From Trichomonas vaginalis G3 (Eukaryota; Parabasalia; Trichomonadida; Trichomonadidae), in NCBI RefSeq assembly GCF_026262505.1, contig NC_067204.1:7721797-7785796 (forward strand): 64,000 bases of DNA. Direction: 5' to 3'. The notes beneath the pieces are model-generated. The model ran no database searches. It had not been told where the DNA came from and was given only the letters and a program-made list of their open reading frames with translations. This document shows, one piece after another, positions 31,247 to 42,509 of the stretch. Both the position numbers and the translations under genes were made by a program. Positions within the stretch are counted from its first letter, which is position 1. The number at the start of each line of letters is the position of its first letter.

Positions 31247-31439
31247 AAAACAATATAAAATTATCGCCGCCCTTTTTTTTCCTCTTTTTTTTCTTTCTCT
31301 TTTCTCTTTTTCCCCCTCTTTCTCTTTTTCACTCATTAAAAGTAGTAAGAGAAAAAAATAATATTAATTTTTAAAATTTTTATAAAAATAAAAGAAAGTA
31401 TTATAAGAAATTATTTAGAGATTTATATGCAATGTGTTA

Positions 31440-31745
31440 AGAATAATCTGAGGACAAGTCTAAGGATAATCTGAGAATAATCTGAGGATAATCTGAGGAG
31501 TAGTCTGAGGATAATCTGAGGACTAGTCTGAGGAGTAGTCTGAGGATAATCTGAGGATAATCTGAGGAGTAGTCTGAGGATAATCTGAGGAGTAGTCTGA
31601 GGATAATCTGAGGAGTAGTTCGAGGATAATCTGAGGAGTAGTCTGAGGATAATCTGAGGAGTAGTTCGAGGATAATCTGAGGACTCGTCTGAGGATAATC
31701 TGAGGAGTAGTTCGAGGATAATCTGAGGATAACCTGAGGAGGATT
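31440..31745. repeat. 11/12-bp minisatellite (TCTGAGGA units)
   Basis: About 26 units of the type AATCTGAGGAT, AATCTGAGGAG and TAGTCTGAGGA, with a few TAGTTCGAGGA variants. It lies in the left subterminal region of the hAT element. Confidence 0.9.
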
Positions 31746-32033
31746 AATCTAAGGAGGATTAATCAAAGGAGAAATACTCTAAGGTAGAGCAGTTGGATCA
31801 CTACTCAACCACAATTTACTTTTAACCATTTTTTGAATTCTTATTCAAAATAAAAACATATTTTTATATAATTCTCTTATTTATTTTAATTTGATAATAT
31901 TTATTGATTATATTTCAGATCACTCAATTAAAAAAGCCGTCTTTCTTTCAAAATTTCTGAATTATTATCCTTTCAATTTTAATGAATAAAATCATATTTA
32001 TTCTTCTTTAAAACACTTCATTTCTTTAATTGT

Positions 32034-32313
32034 AGTGTTGCTTACTGCAACACTTAAACCAATTGTGAATTCCATTGAATGGCCTTCAATGGAATTCACA
32101 ATTGGTTTAAAATTAGTTGATGCATATCCTATGTATGGTCCTAATATGGTCTGGCCAACCATATTCTAGTTGGAAATACATAGGATAGTATCACTAATCA
32201 ATACAATACATAACAAAGTTAAATGCGAAAACAAAATCAAATTACAAAATCGTTCAAAACGAAGAATGAATACAAAAACACCTATGCACTGAGGCTGGCC
32301 ACCTCAGTGCATT
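32034..32313. repeat. hairpin array 1 in hAT
   Basis: Successive stems: GTGTTGC/GCAACAC (32036-32053), AAACCAATTGTGAATTCC with its perfect reverse (32055-32108), ATCCTATGTAT/ATACATAGGAT with inner AATATGGT/ACCATATT (about 32127-32187), and ATGCACTGAGG/CCTCAGTGCAT (32284-32313). Confidence 0.8.
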
Positions 32314-32360
32314 TCGAATAAACATACAAGTATATACAATTTAAAAAAATATTATCTCAT

Positions 32361-33397
32361 ACCGAAATGGCTCACCAAAAAGGTGACATTTTTGGCGCCA
32401 ATAATTTGATTTTTCTGATTCTTTCTATTTAGATATATTTATTTAATATTCATATTCCTTTATATTGCCTCATATTATTTCCCATTTTTAATCATATTAT
32501 ACAAATCTTTAATAATTTTTAATGTTTTGAGCTTCAAAATCTTGTTCTAACTATTTTCATTCATATATCCTAGAAAAAATTAAAAAGTTTTTTAGAAATA
32601 AAAATGTTTGTATGTAAAGTATTGAAATTATTCTAGATGAGAAGACATTCTCCAGAAGAGATTGATATTGATTGGCTTTGTGAAGCCATCACAAAATCAA
32701 ATAATGGAGTTAAGTTAACTGATATTTGCGCGAAAGCTAAAATAAATCATGAAGGCAGAGTTATATATAATCATACTATCTTAAAGTATTCCTAGAAATT
32801 TCCAAAATTAACCGAAATATAACTGTACAGAATTACTATTTTCGAGATAAAATTCATATGGAAATACTAATTCATAACGCTTTATGTTATATAAAATTTA
32901 ATTTATAAAAATTTCAAAATAAATCAAATTTAACACAATGAATATAACTGCAATCGAGGTTTTTGACGATTGATTCTTACGAGAAGTTTTCCAAACTTTG
33001 AGTTAATGTCAAGACATTAACTCAAAGTTTGGAAGTCTAATAAGGGGAATTGTAGGCTATGAGGTACTGATTATATATCAGTGCCTCATAGCCTGCAATT
33101 CCCATTAGAAATCGGAGAAACTTTGTCCGCATAACTTATGATGCGGACAAAGTTTCTCCCATTTCTACTTAGAATGAAAGGGCAAGAGGTATATAGGTAC
33201 ACTATATATCTCTTGCCCTTTCCTTCTTACCTAAAGACTTCCAATCTTATTTTTTCCCAATTTTTCCCCTAAATTTAAATCTTATATAATATAAATAAAA
33301 TGCATAATATCAATCACAAAAATTAATGTTTATTTTTTTAATTAAAATTGCCGCGCAATTTAAGGTTTTCTGTCACTTTTTTGTTAGCCATTTCGGT
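32361..33397. mobile_element. short non-autonomous element (MULE-like ends) in hAT
   Basis: Left end ACCGAAATGGCTCACC and right end (inverted) ACCGAAATGGCTAAC both continue into AAAAAAGGTGACA/AAAAAAGTGACAG. There is no transposase. The ends resemble those of the MULE at 36614 (TACCGAAAAAGTGACA), so a MULE transposase may have moved it. The true outer ends are about 12 bp further out, and a clean target duplication cannot be fixed because both flanks are A/T runs. Confidence 0.6.
32990..33222. repeat. hairpin array 2
   Basis: Four back-to-back stems of 43-57 bp each: TCCAAACTTTGAGTTAATGT (32990-33033), GAATTG-AGGCTATGAGG (33047-33103), GGAGAAACTTTGTCCGCAT (33115-33160) and AAGGGCAAGAG-TATATAG (33178-33222). 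Each is followed by its reverse after a short loop. Confidence 0.85.
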
Positions 33398-33449
33398 ACG
33401 AAACAAATTTAAAAAAAATATTTTATAATTTTTACAAAAACAAGAGCAA

Positions 33450-34152
33450 CTATGTTTTCCAACTAGCTCCCTTCATGATCTTTAGCCTAGCGTCCATTAA
33501 TTCCTTACTCATGTTTAAATTTGAACAAGTTAAGATGAGACGCTGGGCTGAGATTGTTCTTTCACAGCTTGCCTCCGCACAAGTGCAGCAAGTTATGCGG
33601 AGGCATATATTTGCGAACAATCCCCAATTTTCATCATTGATTTTAAAATTAAAATCAAAAATGTCCAAGCAACTTACAGTTCTTGATGTTTTAAAGATAT
33701 GATTGTTATTGGCAATCATATCTTTAAATAGTTTAACTATATCATCAATCACATCATCACTACGTCCTCTTTTTTTGAGTTCGCTTGTGAACCAGCTAAT
33801 TGCAGCATCAACCATCGGAGAATCACAGAGCTCTTCACCCTCAGTATCATCATTACTCTCATGAACTTCTTCCTGCTCATGAAGATCTTCATTGAATCTA
33901 TTAAGATCCTGGGCTGGCCAATTGTGCTTCAACGAGGGTGCTGGTGGTTCGGTGTTTCCTTCTGCTTCAGCGGCGGCGTCTCCCATGAAGATTTCCCTGA
34001 CATCTTCTATCGGGTCTTCCTCTTTCTGCCGGTAGTGGAACATCTTCACGTAGCCGCTTGTTGGGGGAGGGAATTCTCTGCTATTGATACTGTTCCTAGC
34101 AAACATGAGGCCTTTGGGTGTAATGATGTATGCAAATGCCCAAAGGTCCCCC
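33450..34152 (-). pseudogene. hAT transposase, C-terminal block
   Basis: Carries the hAT C-terminal dimerisation region: ENWGLFANICLRITCCTCAE then ASCERTISAQRLILT and ELMDARLKIMKGASWKT before the stop. It is cut off from the rest of the gene (42908-44197) by the 34158-42902 element. The coding frame runs directly from the last codons of that block (EKTIHSQ) into MGDLWAFAYI here if the insert and one 5-bp duplication are ignored. An acidic low-complexity stretch (EDLHEQEEVHESNDDTEGEE) lies in the middle. Confidence 0.85.
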
Positions 34153-34235
34153 ATTTGTGTTATATACGAAAACGATAAAAACGGCTTGACAGAAAAGCGA
34201 CAACTTTACATGTCAAAAATATAAAAAGTGACATT

Positions 34236-36613
34236 TTATTCATCATTATCTTCTTCATAATTTATTTCATATTCTTCTTCATATCCACCTTCATATTCTT
34301 CACTTTGTCCCTCCTTCTCTTTTTTACCATCTTTATTATCGATTTCTTCTTCCTCATCTTGGAGTTCTGGTATTTCTCTAGCCTGTACTGATCCTGGGAG
34401 AAAGTCTTGGGTAACTCCATCAACGACCCATTTGGCAGACATTCCTGGTCTCCAAATGGGCCCCTTCATCCATAATTCATTTGGAGTATAATTGATTTTC
34501 CTTCCATTGAGAAGACGTGTCGGTAGTGCGGCATGGGGCTTGGAGTTATAGGAATTGACCCAACTCTGAATTTTACTCCATGTTAGATTGCGGTTTTCTA
34601 TATTGGGCCACAATCGCTCAATCTTACCGTTTTGGTAAGGGCAATGTGGCACAATATAGACATTTCGAATTCCTTTGCATCTCATCGCTTGTAGGAATTC
34701 ACCTCTATTCTCTCCTCCATTATCAGACCATATGGTATGAGGGGGACCAAAACGTTTTATGGCCCGCTCAATTACCTTAACGGTCTGATTTGCATGTTTG
34801 GAGGAGAGATGCTGCCACTCCAAAACCATTCTGGTACAATCATCTATTACTCCATACAATAATTCACTTCTGCGTTTATTGAGAAAGTGAATGTCAACGT
34901 GCCAGATTTGATTTGGAAGTAAAGCCTCGTATCTTGTCCTCCCTTTAGGTCTCTTGGGTCCCCGTGGACGTGTTAATCCAAGAATGATAAAAGCCTTTTC
35001 GACCATATGCCTTGATGGAGCCTGAGGTAGAGGGAGAGGAAGATATTTGATATTTTGTAAATTTATAGCATATGGAGTAGGGTTATCATCTTGATTAATG
35101 TCAGCGGAGATTTCTTTAGAGATAAGATTGAGAGGCTTGTCACGTAGCACATTCTGAAACCAGTCCTGTGTTGAGCTCATAACTGGAAGCAGGCCATCTT
35201 TCATTCGAACAAAATCTTGTTCATGCTCATGGGCGAATGCTATATCTTTATTAAGCCTAAGGTAAGTGGGGATGATACCATGTCGCCCATGTTGTTCGAA
35301 TAAATTGAGAATGGCCTGCATGAGATCATCAGGAACTGGTTGTTTGGGTCTACCACGGGAAAGTGGAATATCAACCAACTGGTCGTGCGGACGAGATTGA
35401 GGATTAGGAGGATTAGCACGTTGACTTGATTGATCGGAACTGATGGGATTAGGAGCAATTTGATTGTATGTACCAGATGATTGGTTTGAAGGAGTGGCTT
35501 GAGGATTTAACTGTTGTGCACTATTAAGAGGAGATGTACCATTGCTGGGTCTGAGCTGTTGTTGTGCACTACTAAGAGGAGATGTACCATTGCTGGGTCT
35601 GAGCTGTTGTTGTGCACTACTAAGAGGAGATGTACCATTGCTGGGTCTGAGCTGTTGTTGTGCACTACTAAGAGGAGATGTACCATTGCTGGGTCTGAGC
35701 TGTTGTTGTGCACTATTAAGAGGAGATGTACCATTGCTGGGTCTGAGCTGTTGTTGTGCACTACTAAGAGGAGATGTACCATTGCTGGGTCTGAGCTGTT
35801 GTTGTGCACTACTAAGAGGAGATGTACCATTGCTGGGTCTGAGCTGTTGTTGTGCACTACTAAGAGGAGATGTACCATTGCTGGGTCTGAGCTGTTGTTG
35901 TGCACTACTAAGAGGAGATGTACCATTGCTGGGTCTGAGCTGTTGTTGTGCACTATTAAGAGGAGATGTACCATTGCTGGGTCTGAGCTGTTGTTGTGCA
36001 CTACTAAGAGGAGATGTACCATTGCTGGGTCTGAGCTGTTGTTGTGCACTACTAAGAGGAGATGTACCATTGCTGGGTCTGAGCTGTTGTTGTGCACTAC
36101 TAAGAGGAGATGTACCATTGCTGGGTCTGAGCTGTTGTTGTGCACTATTAAGAGGAGATGTACCATTGCTGGGTCTGAGCTGTTGTTGTGCACTACTAAG
36201 AGGAGATGTACCATTGCTGGGTCTGAGCTGTTGTTGTGCACTACTAAGAGGAGATGTACCATTGCTGGGTCTGAGCTGTTGTTGTGCACTACTAAGAGGA
36301 GATGTACCATTGCTGGGTCTGAGCTGTTGTTGTGCACTACTAAGAGAGATGTACCATTGCTGGGTCTGAGCTGTTGTTGTGCACTACTAAGAGGAGATGT
36401 ACCATTGCTGGGTCTGAGCTGTTGTTGTGCACTACTAAGAGGAGATGTACCATTGCTGGGTCTGAGCTGTTGTTGTGCACTACTAAGAGGAGATGTACCA
36501 TTGCTGGGTCTGAGCTGTTGTTGTGCACTACTAAGAGGAGATGTACCATTGCTGGGTCTGAGCTGTTGTTGTGCACTACTAAGAGGAGATGTACCATTGC
36601 TGGGTCTGAGCTG
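34236..36613 (-). pseudogene. integrase-like transposase, catalytic part and repeat tract
   Basis: The catalytic core is open: IWHVDIHFLNKRRSELLYG (first D), IWSDNGGENRGEF (second D, 56 residues later) and CPYQNGKIERLWPNIENRN (E, 34 residues later). This is the D-D-35-E layout of retroviral integrases, IS481-type enzymes and Ginger transposases. A helix-turn-helix-like region (RPKQPVPDDLMQAILNLFEQ) precedes it and a very acidic tail ends the protein. Upstream on this strand the frame continues into 16-residue repeats (LRPSNGTSPLSSAQQQ). One repeat copy near 36,345 lacks a base (AAGAGAGATG for AAGAGGAGATG), giving a frameshift. The repeats are also interrupted by the MULE at 36614. The rest of the N-terminus is at 39979-40437 and 41694-41867. 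Confidence 0.85.
35512..36613. repeat. 48-bp minisatellite coding 16-aa repeats (about 23 units)
   Basis: Near-identical 48-bp units (GAGCTGTTGTTGTGCAC onward) encode LRPSNGTSPLSSAQQQ on the minus strand. A C-to-T variant (CACTATTAAG for CACTACTAAG) recurs every 4, 5 and 4 units, showing higher-order amplification. The array continues after the MULE at 39979-40177. Confidence 0.95.
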
Positions 36614-36904
36614 GAAACAATAAGAATTACCGAAAAAGTGACAAAACATCAAAAACAGGGAGGGGGTCTCAATTTTTATTACTTATATTATTTTACAATA
36701 TTTATATAAATACTCTTTATAATATATTTTACTATAAAATTATACCTCAAATTCAAATATTTAAAATATTATTTACATAATTATCTCAAAATTATATTTT
36801 TATATATTATTTTTCATATGTATAAATCATATAATCTATATCTATGCAAATCTCATCTAAATTTTTTTGAAACAAACCCCTACCATTTTATAATGGTCCA
36901 TCTT

Positions 36905-37965
36905 AAATTCATCATAAATTCTGGTACATGTTAGTACCAGAGTCTTCAAATCTCAAACACTCTGGTACCAACATGTACCAGACGCGAGTTTCCAATGCCC
37001 TCGTACGATTTTCTATTAAGATCTTCTTGAATGAGAAGGTCTTCATAGAAACTCGTACGAGGGCTTCTCTTTTAAATACTCTGGTACCTGCTGGTATCGG
37101 AGTCGACTTTACAGCCCTTTCCCCAATTTTGAAGCTGGGGAAAGTTTTCAAGCAATGAAAGGGAAGCTCTCGCTATGAGGTGAAAATCTAGAATTTTTAC
37201 CTCATAGCGAGTAATCCTTTGTTAATTGCTTGAAAACTTTCTTCAAATTATCAAAATTTCGAGGAAAGTTTCCTTGCTTCAAAGTAGAGATGGAGCCCTT
37301 TGAGCCACTGCATATAGGTCAGTGACTCAAAATACTCCATCTCTACTAGAAATCGCCAAAATTTGGGTCGCAATCTTTGAAATGCGACGCAAGTTTTGGC
37401 AATTTCGCGAGGGACTTGCTCCATTTGGTGCATAGATTCACACTCTATGCACCAGATGGAACAATTCTTTCGCTGACAGCGGGAAACTTTGTCTGAATAG
37501 TTTAACATTCAGACAAAGTTTCCGCTGTCAGAGAGGAATGGAAGGGTAAGAGGTATATATTCATAATGTATACCTCTTACTCTTCCATTCCCTCAAGAAA
37601 GTTCAAAAACTTGGGTGCAATCAGTTCTGATTGCACCCAAGTTTTTGAACTTTATATAAGGAATTGTTGGCTATGATGTACTGATCATGAATCAGTACAT
37701 CATAGCCAACAATTCCTTCGCAAACAGTGGGAAACTTTGTCTGAATAGTTTAACATTCAGACAAAGTTTCCCGCTGTCAGGGAGGGAATTAGAGGGTGGG
37801 AGATATATAGATAGACTATAAATCTCTCACCCTTTAATTCCCTCAAGAAAGTTCAAAAACTTGGGTGCAATCAGAACTGATTGCACCCAAGTTTTTGAAT
37901 TTTGTATAAGGAATTGTTGGCTATGATGTACTGATCATGAATCAGTACATCATAGCCAACAATTC
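36905..37965. repeat. hairpin array 3 (MULE C), at least eight stems
   Basis: Long consecutive stems follow one another: GGTACATGTT-GTACCAGAGT (about 36910-36980), CTCGTACGA/TCGTACGAG (about 36996-37050), CTATGAGGTAAAAATTC type (37167-37210), GGTGCATAGA/TCTATGCACC (37427-37460), GAAACTTTGTCTGAATAG (37485-37525), AACTTGGGTGCAATCAG (37605-37650) and GGAATTGTTGGCTATGATG (37661-37710). The GAAACTTTGTCTGAAT, AACTTGGGTGCAATCAG and GAATTGTTGGCTATGATG stems then recur at 37728-37965, so a block of hairpins was duplicated. Confidence 0.85.
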
Positions 37966-38187
37966 TACCTTTTAACCAAAGATAATTGATTCGTATGTAA
38001 AATATTAAGCTAAAATTTCTCTTTCTTTTAGTACACATTCTTCCATTTCGTGTACATGTATCATATATTAAGTACTAGTTATCTATTCTATATCCTTTAT
38101 CCCAATTTAGATACTCAAAAATATTTTCTATTAAACCGTTATTTTTCAATGTGAGTTTTCAATTTTATTTTTCCCTTTTGCTGCTCA

Positions 38188-39867
38188 ATGCAACATCCTC
38201 CACCCGATCCTCCATGCGAGGTTGATCAAGCCATAGGATATTTAGAATATTCTCGTTTTGTTATAGCTGCAGAGCTGCATGGTAACATAAGATTTGTCAA
38301 AGACCCACAAAAACTATCAATTGGAACAGGAGTATTAATCTACCACCGATGCGAATACGAAGGCTGCCCAGCAGGCTTTAAATTTATTAAAAATTTCGAC
38401 AATTACATTTTTAAATCTGCAAACTTAACTCATATTCACTCAGGACCACCACCACAACATAAAAATACACCTACAAGTGGTACTTACCGTGCTTGGATTA
38501 AAAAATTTCTCATGAATCACGGAAGTCCACTTAATGCAACACAAGAAGTCAACAAAACGCTTGAAATACCTAAAGATCATACTTGTATTCACATGACTAT
38601 GAAACAAACTGCAATCAATCAATTGAAATATTATTTACAACAAAAAGATCTTATGAGATCTTTACCAGACATATCTTTAAATCAATTTCAATCTTTACAA
38701 AACTATGTTAATCAATGGGAAGATCAACATGATGACCTTATTTATTTTGACATTCAAGGTGAAGATACTGATTTTCCAGACAAATTGGTTTTTATTTACT
38801 CTGATAATGATATGATCTCTCAAATTCATGAAAAACCACCAATTTATCACTTAGACTCTACGTTTAAATTAATTATTCATGGATTTCCTTTTTATGTATT
38901 AGCTACCAAATTTGCTAATACTCATTCTATCCCTTTGTGTTATTTTATAATATATCCAGATAATAGTGAAAATATTTCTTTTTGCTTAAGTAAATATTTT
39001 GAAACAACTCACACAGAACCTGAATTTATCATGTACTGACTGTGCACTAAACATTTCAAGGGGATTAGGAATTCATTTCCGGAGTGCAATATCTTTTGGT
39101 GCGCGCTACATGTAATACGCGCACTTAAAAAGAATCTCTCAAAGATAAATGATGAAGAGATTAGATCAGAAGTCGAAAAATTTATGAACATTTTATGTTA
39201 TTATCGTGATTGCACAGAAGAAGATGCTGCAAAAATGTATAAAGAGCACATTATTGATAAAATTCAAGATCAATTGGAATTTAATCAATACTTTACACGT
39301 CAGTGGGACATTCATAAACAACAGTAGATAGCCGCTGCCAGACCAAATGAATTAACCGTTGTGAATAACGTTTCTGAATCTTTATTTAAAAAGATAAAAT
39401 ATCACGATTTTGGCTGCGTTAAAAATCAAAGAATTGATGTTTTTGTCAAAAATCTTTTAGAAGAAGTTGCACCCAATTACTTTTATCGTATTAAAAACGA
39501 TTTACTTCAAACAGGTTTTATTCCTTCAATTAGAATTCGCGAGCCTCGATTGACAGATTATAAAACAAAATTGAAAAGAGAAGTTCAATCACGTTTATAC
39601 CAAGTATTAAATTTTGTTCAGAATCAAGAAGCCAATTTGAATCCATTAAGATTTTTATTGGAAAATGCTGAAGAAAAACTTTCTCAAATAAATGAGAAGA
39701 TACAAAATTCAATTACATATTTAAGATCGTTTGAAATTCCAAATGAATTGTTAGATACGTATATGTTAGAAATTAATGAATTTTGTTATAATTCTCCAGG
39801 TTATATTTTAGAACATTTCGAAGAATTTTTGGAGGATTTCAAAGAAAAGAATAATTTAATAGACTAA
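38188..39867 (+). pseudogene. MULE C transposase, broken
   Basis: Mutator-like DDE transposase starting at ATG 38188 (MQHPPPDPPCEVDQAIGYLE). Zinc-binding type region CEYEGCPAGFKF ... THIHSG at about residues 52-90. Catalytic first D in YHLDSTFKLIIHGF, second D in a DCALNISRG stretch near 39,039 that is out of frame with its surroundings, and the E-region in VVNNVSESLFKKIKY. The protein is related to the MULE A enzyme but only distantly. Breaks: frameshifts on either side of the second D (about 39,035-39,085) and a TAG at about 39,327. The last 168 codons are open again. Confidence 0.85.
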
Positions 39868-39978
39868 AAAATTTATTATTTTTATTTATTGTGAATTTTA
39901 AATTGTCACTTTTTAAGTGTTACCCCCTATTGAAAGTGTCACTTTTGGGTGTCACTTTTCGGAAATTCTTATATACTC

Positions 39979-40177
39979 GGTCTGAGCTGTTGTTGTGCAC
40001 TACTAAGAGGAGATGTACCATTGCTGGGTCTGAGCTGTTGTTGTGCACTACTAAGAGGAGATGTACCATTGCTGGGTCTGAGCTGTTGTTGTGCACTACT
40101 AAGAGGAGATGTACCATTGCTGGGTCTGAGCTGTTGTTGTGCGCTATTAAGAGGAGTAGAACCATTACTCTGTGTAA
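39979..40177. repeat. 48-bp minisatellite, four further units
   Basis: Same unit as 35512-36613, separated from it only by MULE C. The outermost unit is degenerate (TGTGCGCTATTAAGAGGAG), marking the original edge of the array. Confidence 0.93.
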
Positions 40178-40437
40178 TTTCTTGTTCTTCCAAGTATCGA
40201 TTCAACAAGATCTCATCTTTTGTTGGTAAGACTTCAATGCAATTGTAGAATTTTCCATTATGGAATATGTATAAACTTGTAAATTCTCTGGACGAGTGCT
40301 TGTAAAACTCTTCGATAGTAATAAGACGAAAGCACAGAAGGCTTTTGTAGTAAGTTAACTTGTTAATGCAATTACGTGATGTACCATCGCTGAGTGGAAC
40401 ATTAGTCAATAGCAACGATAGCTTTTGATGTTGGTGT
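39979..40437 (-). pseudogene. integrase-like transposase, N-terminal part with four 16-aa repeats
   Basis: Open on the minus strand: QHQKLSLLLTNVPLSDGTSR, NKLTYYKSLLCFRLITIEEF, FHNGKFYNCIEVLPTKDE and then LRPSNGTSPLSSAQQQ units, which continue beyond MULE C at 36613. The upstream end meets the palindromic element; the frame resumes at 41694-41867. Confidence 0.8.
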
Positions 40438-41693
40438 TGTAATAAACAGAAATTCATCAAAAGTGACAGCTCTCAATTTTTTTAACATTTGTAAATTCTA
40501 AATTGAATGAGAAAAATGAAATAATACTAAGCATAATACAATATTCTAGATTTAATTATAATTAGGAAAAAGTTAGTTTTGAGAGTACTTTTCATAGGCA
40601 TATAGAATGAAATCTTCTGAAAAATAATATCACATAAACTCATATTATTTTCTAATATATAACTATTTTATATAAAAATCAAATTCAATGATCTTAAAAG
40701 CGAAGGATAAACCTCAAAATTTACGAATATAATGAGTGGGAATATAATGCTTATCTATCATAAAACCATATGAAATATCAATTTTTGCTTTACGCCTAAT
40801 TTTTGACGACAATTAGCAAAAAATGTTAAATGTTAACACTCAGTCCATTTGAATATGAAAAATAAAATTGACTTTGATTAAATGTTTTTATTTATCATGC
40901 AATTCTTCTTGCGACCAAAGATTTGAATAAAATTTCAAAAAATAAGATAGCTTAAAAAATAATATACGGTAGTGTTTACTAATAGATGAATAGTATATAA
41001 ATTCTATTAAAATGGATTTGATCCAAAAAAATATAAAACCAAAAATAATTGTTATAATTTAAATGAAGAAGTAATTTAAAACGATTTTATTTATGATCAA
41101 ATTTTATATATTTTTTTGGATCAAATCCATTTTAATAGAATTTATATACTATTCATCTATTAGTAAACACTACCGTATATTATTTTTTAAGCTATCTTAT
41201 TTTTTGAACTTTTATTCAAATCTTTGGTCGCAAGAAGAATTGCATGATAAATAAAAACATTTAATCAAAGTCAATTTTATTTTTCATATTCAAATGGACT
41301 GAGTGTTAACATTTAACATTTTTTGCTAATTGTCGTCAAAAATTAGGCGTAAAGCAAAAATTGATATTTCATATGGTTTTATGATAGATAAGCATTATAT
41401 TCCCACTCATTATATTCGTAAATTTTGAGGTTTATCCTTCGCTTTTAAGATCATTGAATTTGATTTTTATATAAAATAGTTATATATTAGAAAATAATAT
41501 GAGTTTATGTGATATTATTTTTCAGAAGATTTTGTGTTCTTCTTCAAAATTTTATTTTTTTATTAAAAAGAATCTTTACATAATATACACTTACTTTAAT
41601 TAATATTTAAAAACGTGCTCTATCAAAAGTTCCAAAAATTCAATATTTTAGCTTTTCTGAGGTGTCACTTTTGATGAATTTCTGTTTACAACA
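40438..41693. mobile_element. palindromic non-autonomous element, copy 2, 4-bp TSD
   Basis: Reverse-oriented, nearly identical copy of 21541-22795, 1256 bp. Ends TGTAATAAACAG (left) and, inverted, TGTTGTAAACAG (right); flanks GTGT at 40434-40437 and 41694-41697. Without the insert and one GTGT copy, the minus-strand frame of the surrounding transposase reads on (WLEQSLTRLHQHQKL), confirming the 4-bp duplication. Confidence 0.9.
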
Positions 41694-41867
41694 GTGTAAC
41701 CTGGTTAGAGATTGCTCTAGCCAGTGAAAGTCTATTTGGGTATAAATATCCAAGAGAATGAATTTTGAATAAATAATAAATTGTGAACAATTGAATAAAA
41801 TATAGAAAATATAAATAATTTTGAAAGATATTATTGAAAAAATATTTTTCACAAAAGTTGAATTCAA
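41694..41867 (-). pseudogene. integrase-like transposase, extreme N-terminus
   Basis: Open frame from ATG 41867 (MNSTFVKNIFSIISFKIIYI), hydrophobic and aromatic-rich, then FILLDIYTQIDFHWLEQSLT up to the palindromic element. Whether the protein truly starts here is uncertain: no domain is recognised in this part and the region is very AT-rich. Confidence 0.4.
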
Positions 41868-42480
41868 ATTGTAAATTTTTTAAAAAAATCTTTAAAGTGA
41901 AGAAAATAAAATTGGACAATGAGAAAACAACAATGAACTAAAAATTAGTGAATAACTACAATGGCGAAATTAAAATTACGATCAGAATAATTTTTATAAA
42001 AGAATGTGTTAGAAATCAGTAACGATTAAGATAAAATAAAAATTTGGGGAACGAGAAAAGTGATTGAATATTGGTAAACATGAATTTTTATTGAAAAATA
42101 AAATGAGATTCAGATTCTAAGCAGAAATTTTTAAAAATTAGAAAAATAAAAAACAATAAAGATAATAAAAAATTTGAAACTAAAAAAATCGAAAAATAAT
42201 GATAAAATAAATGAATAGTTGAAGACAAATAAAAATAAAATGTTATCAATAAGAAAATAATTTGAATAGGTTTCAATATAGATTGATCAATTTATGAATG
42301 GGAATCCAAAATTAGAACAGCCGAATTGGTATATTGGTAACAAATGATATCATGTTATTAATCAGGTATAAATGTTTTGAATGTAATTCAAATTAATTTT
42401 GAATATGAAATTGAATAAGATTGAAAAATTAAATATATAGAATTTTGAATGAGTTTCCGTTGAAATGAATGTTATGGAAA
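41868..42480. other. AT-rich subterminal region of the Ginger-like element
   Basis: Very AT-rich, no gene; upstream of the transposase and before hairpin array 4. Confidence 0.5.
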
Positions 42481-42509
42481 TGTAGAAAATATTCGCCTTT
42501 GGATGAATT

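Larger units (their letters stand above)
36614..39978. mobile_element. MULE C in the 48-bp array, 11-bp TSD
   Basis: Left end GAAACAATAAGAATTACCG and right end (inverted) GAGTATATAAGAATTTCCG are followed on both sides by AAAAGTGAC. GGTCTGAGCTG flanks both ends (36603-36613 and 39979-39989), an 11-bp duplication typical of MULEs. It holds a hairpin array in its left half and a plus-strand transposase in its right half. Confidence 0.92.

Noticed and set aside
35514-36623. Long plus-strand open frames (275-369 codons) over the 48-bp array
   Set aside because: They come from reading the repeat on the wrong strand. The minus-strand frame (LRPSNGTSPLSSAQQQ) is continuous with a catalytic transposase core, the plus-strand frames with nothing.
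35512-40177. CRISPR array
   Set aside because: The units are directly adjacent with no unique spacers and lie within a coding frame; the organism is a eukaryote.
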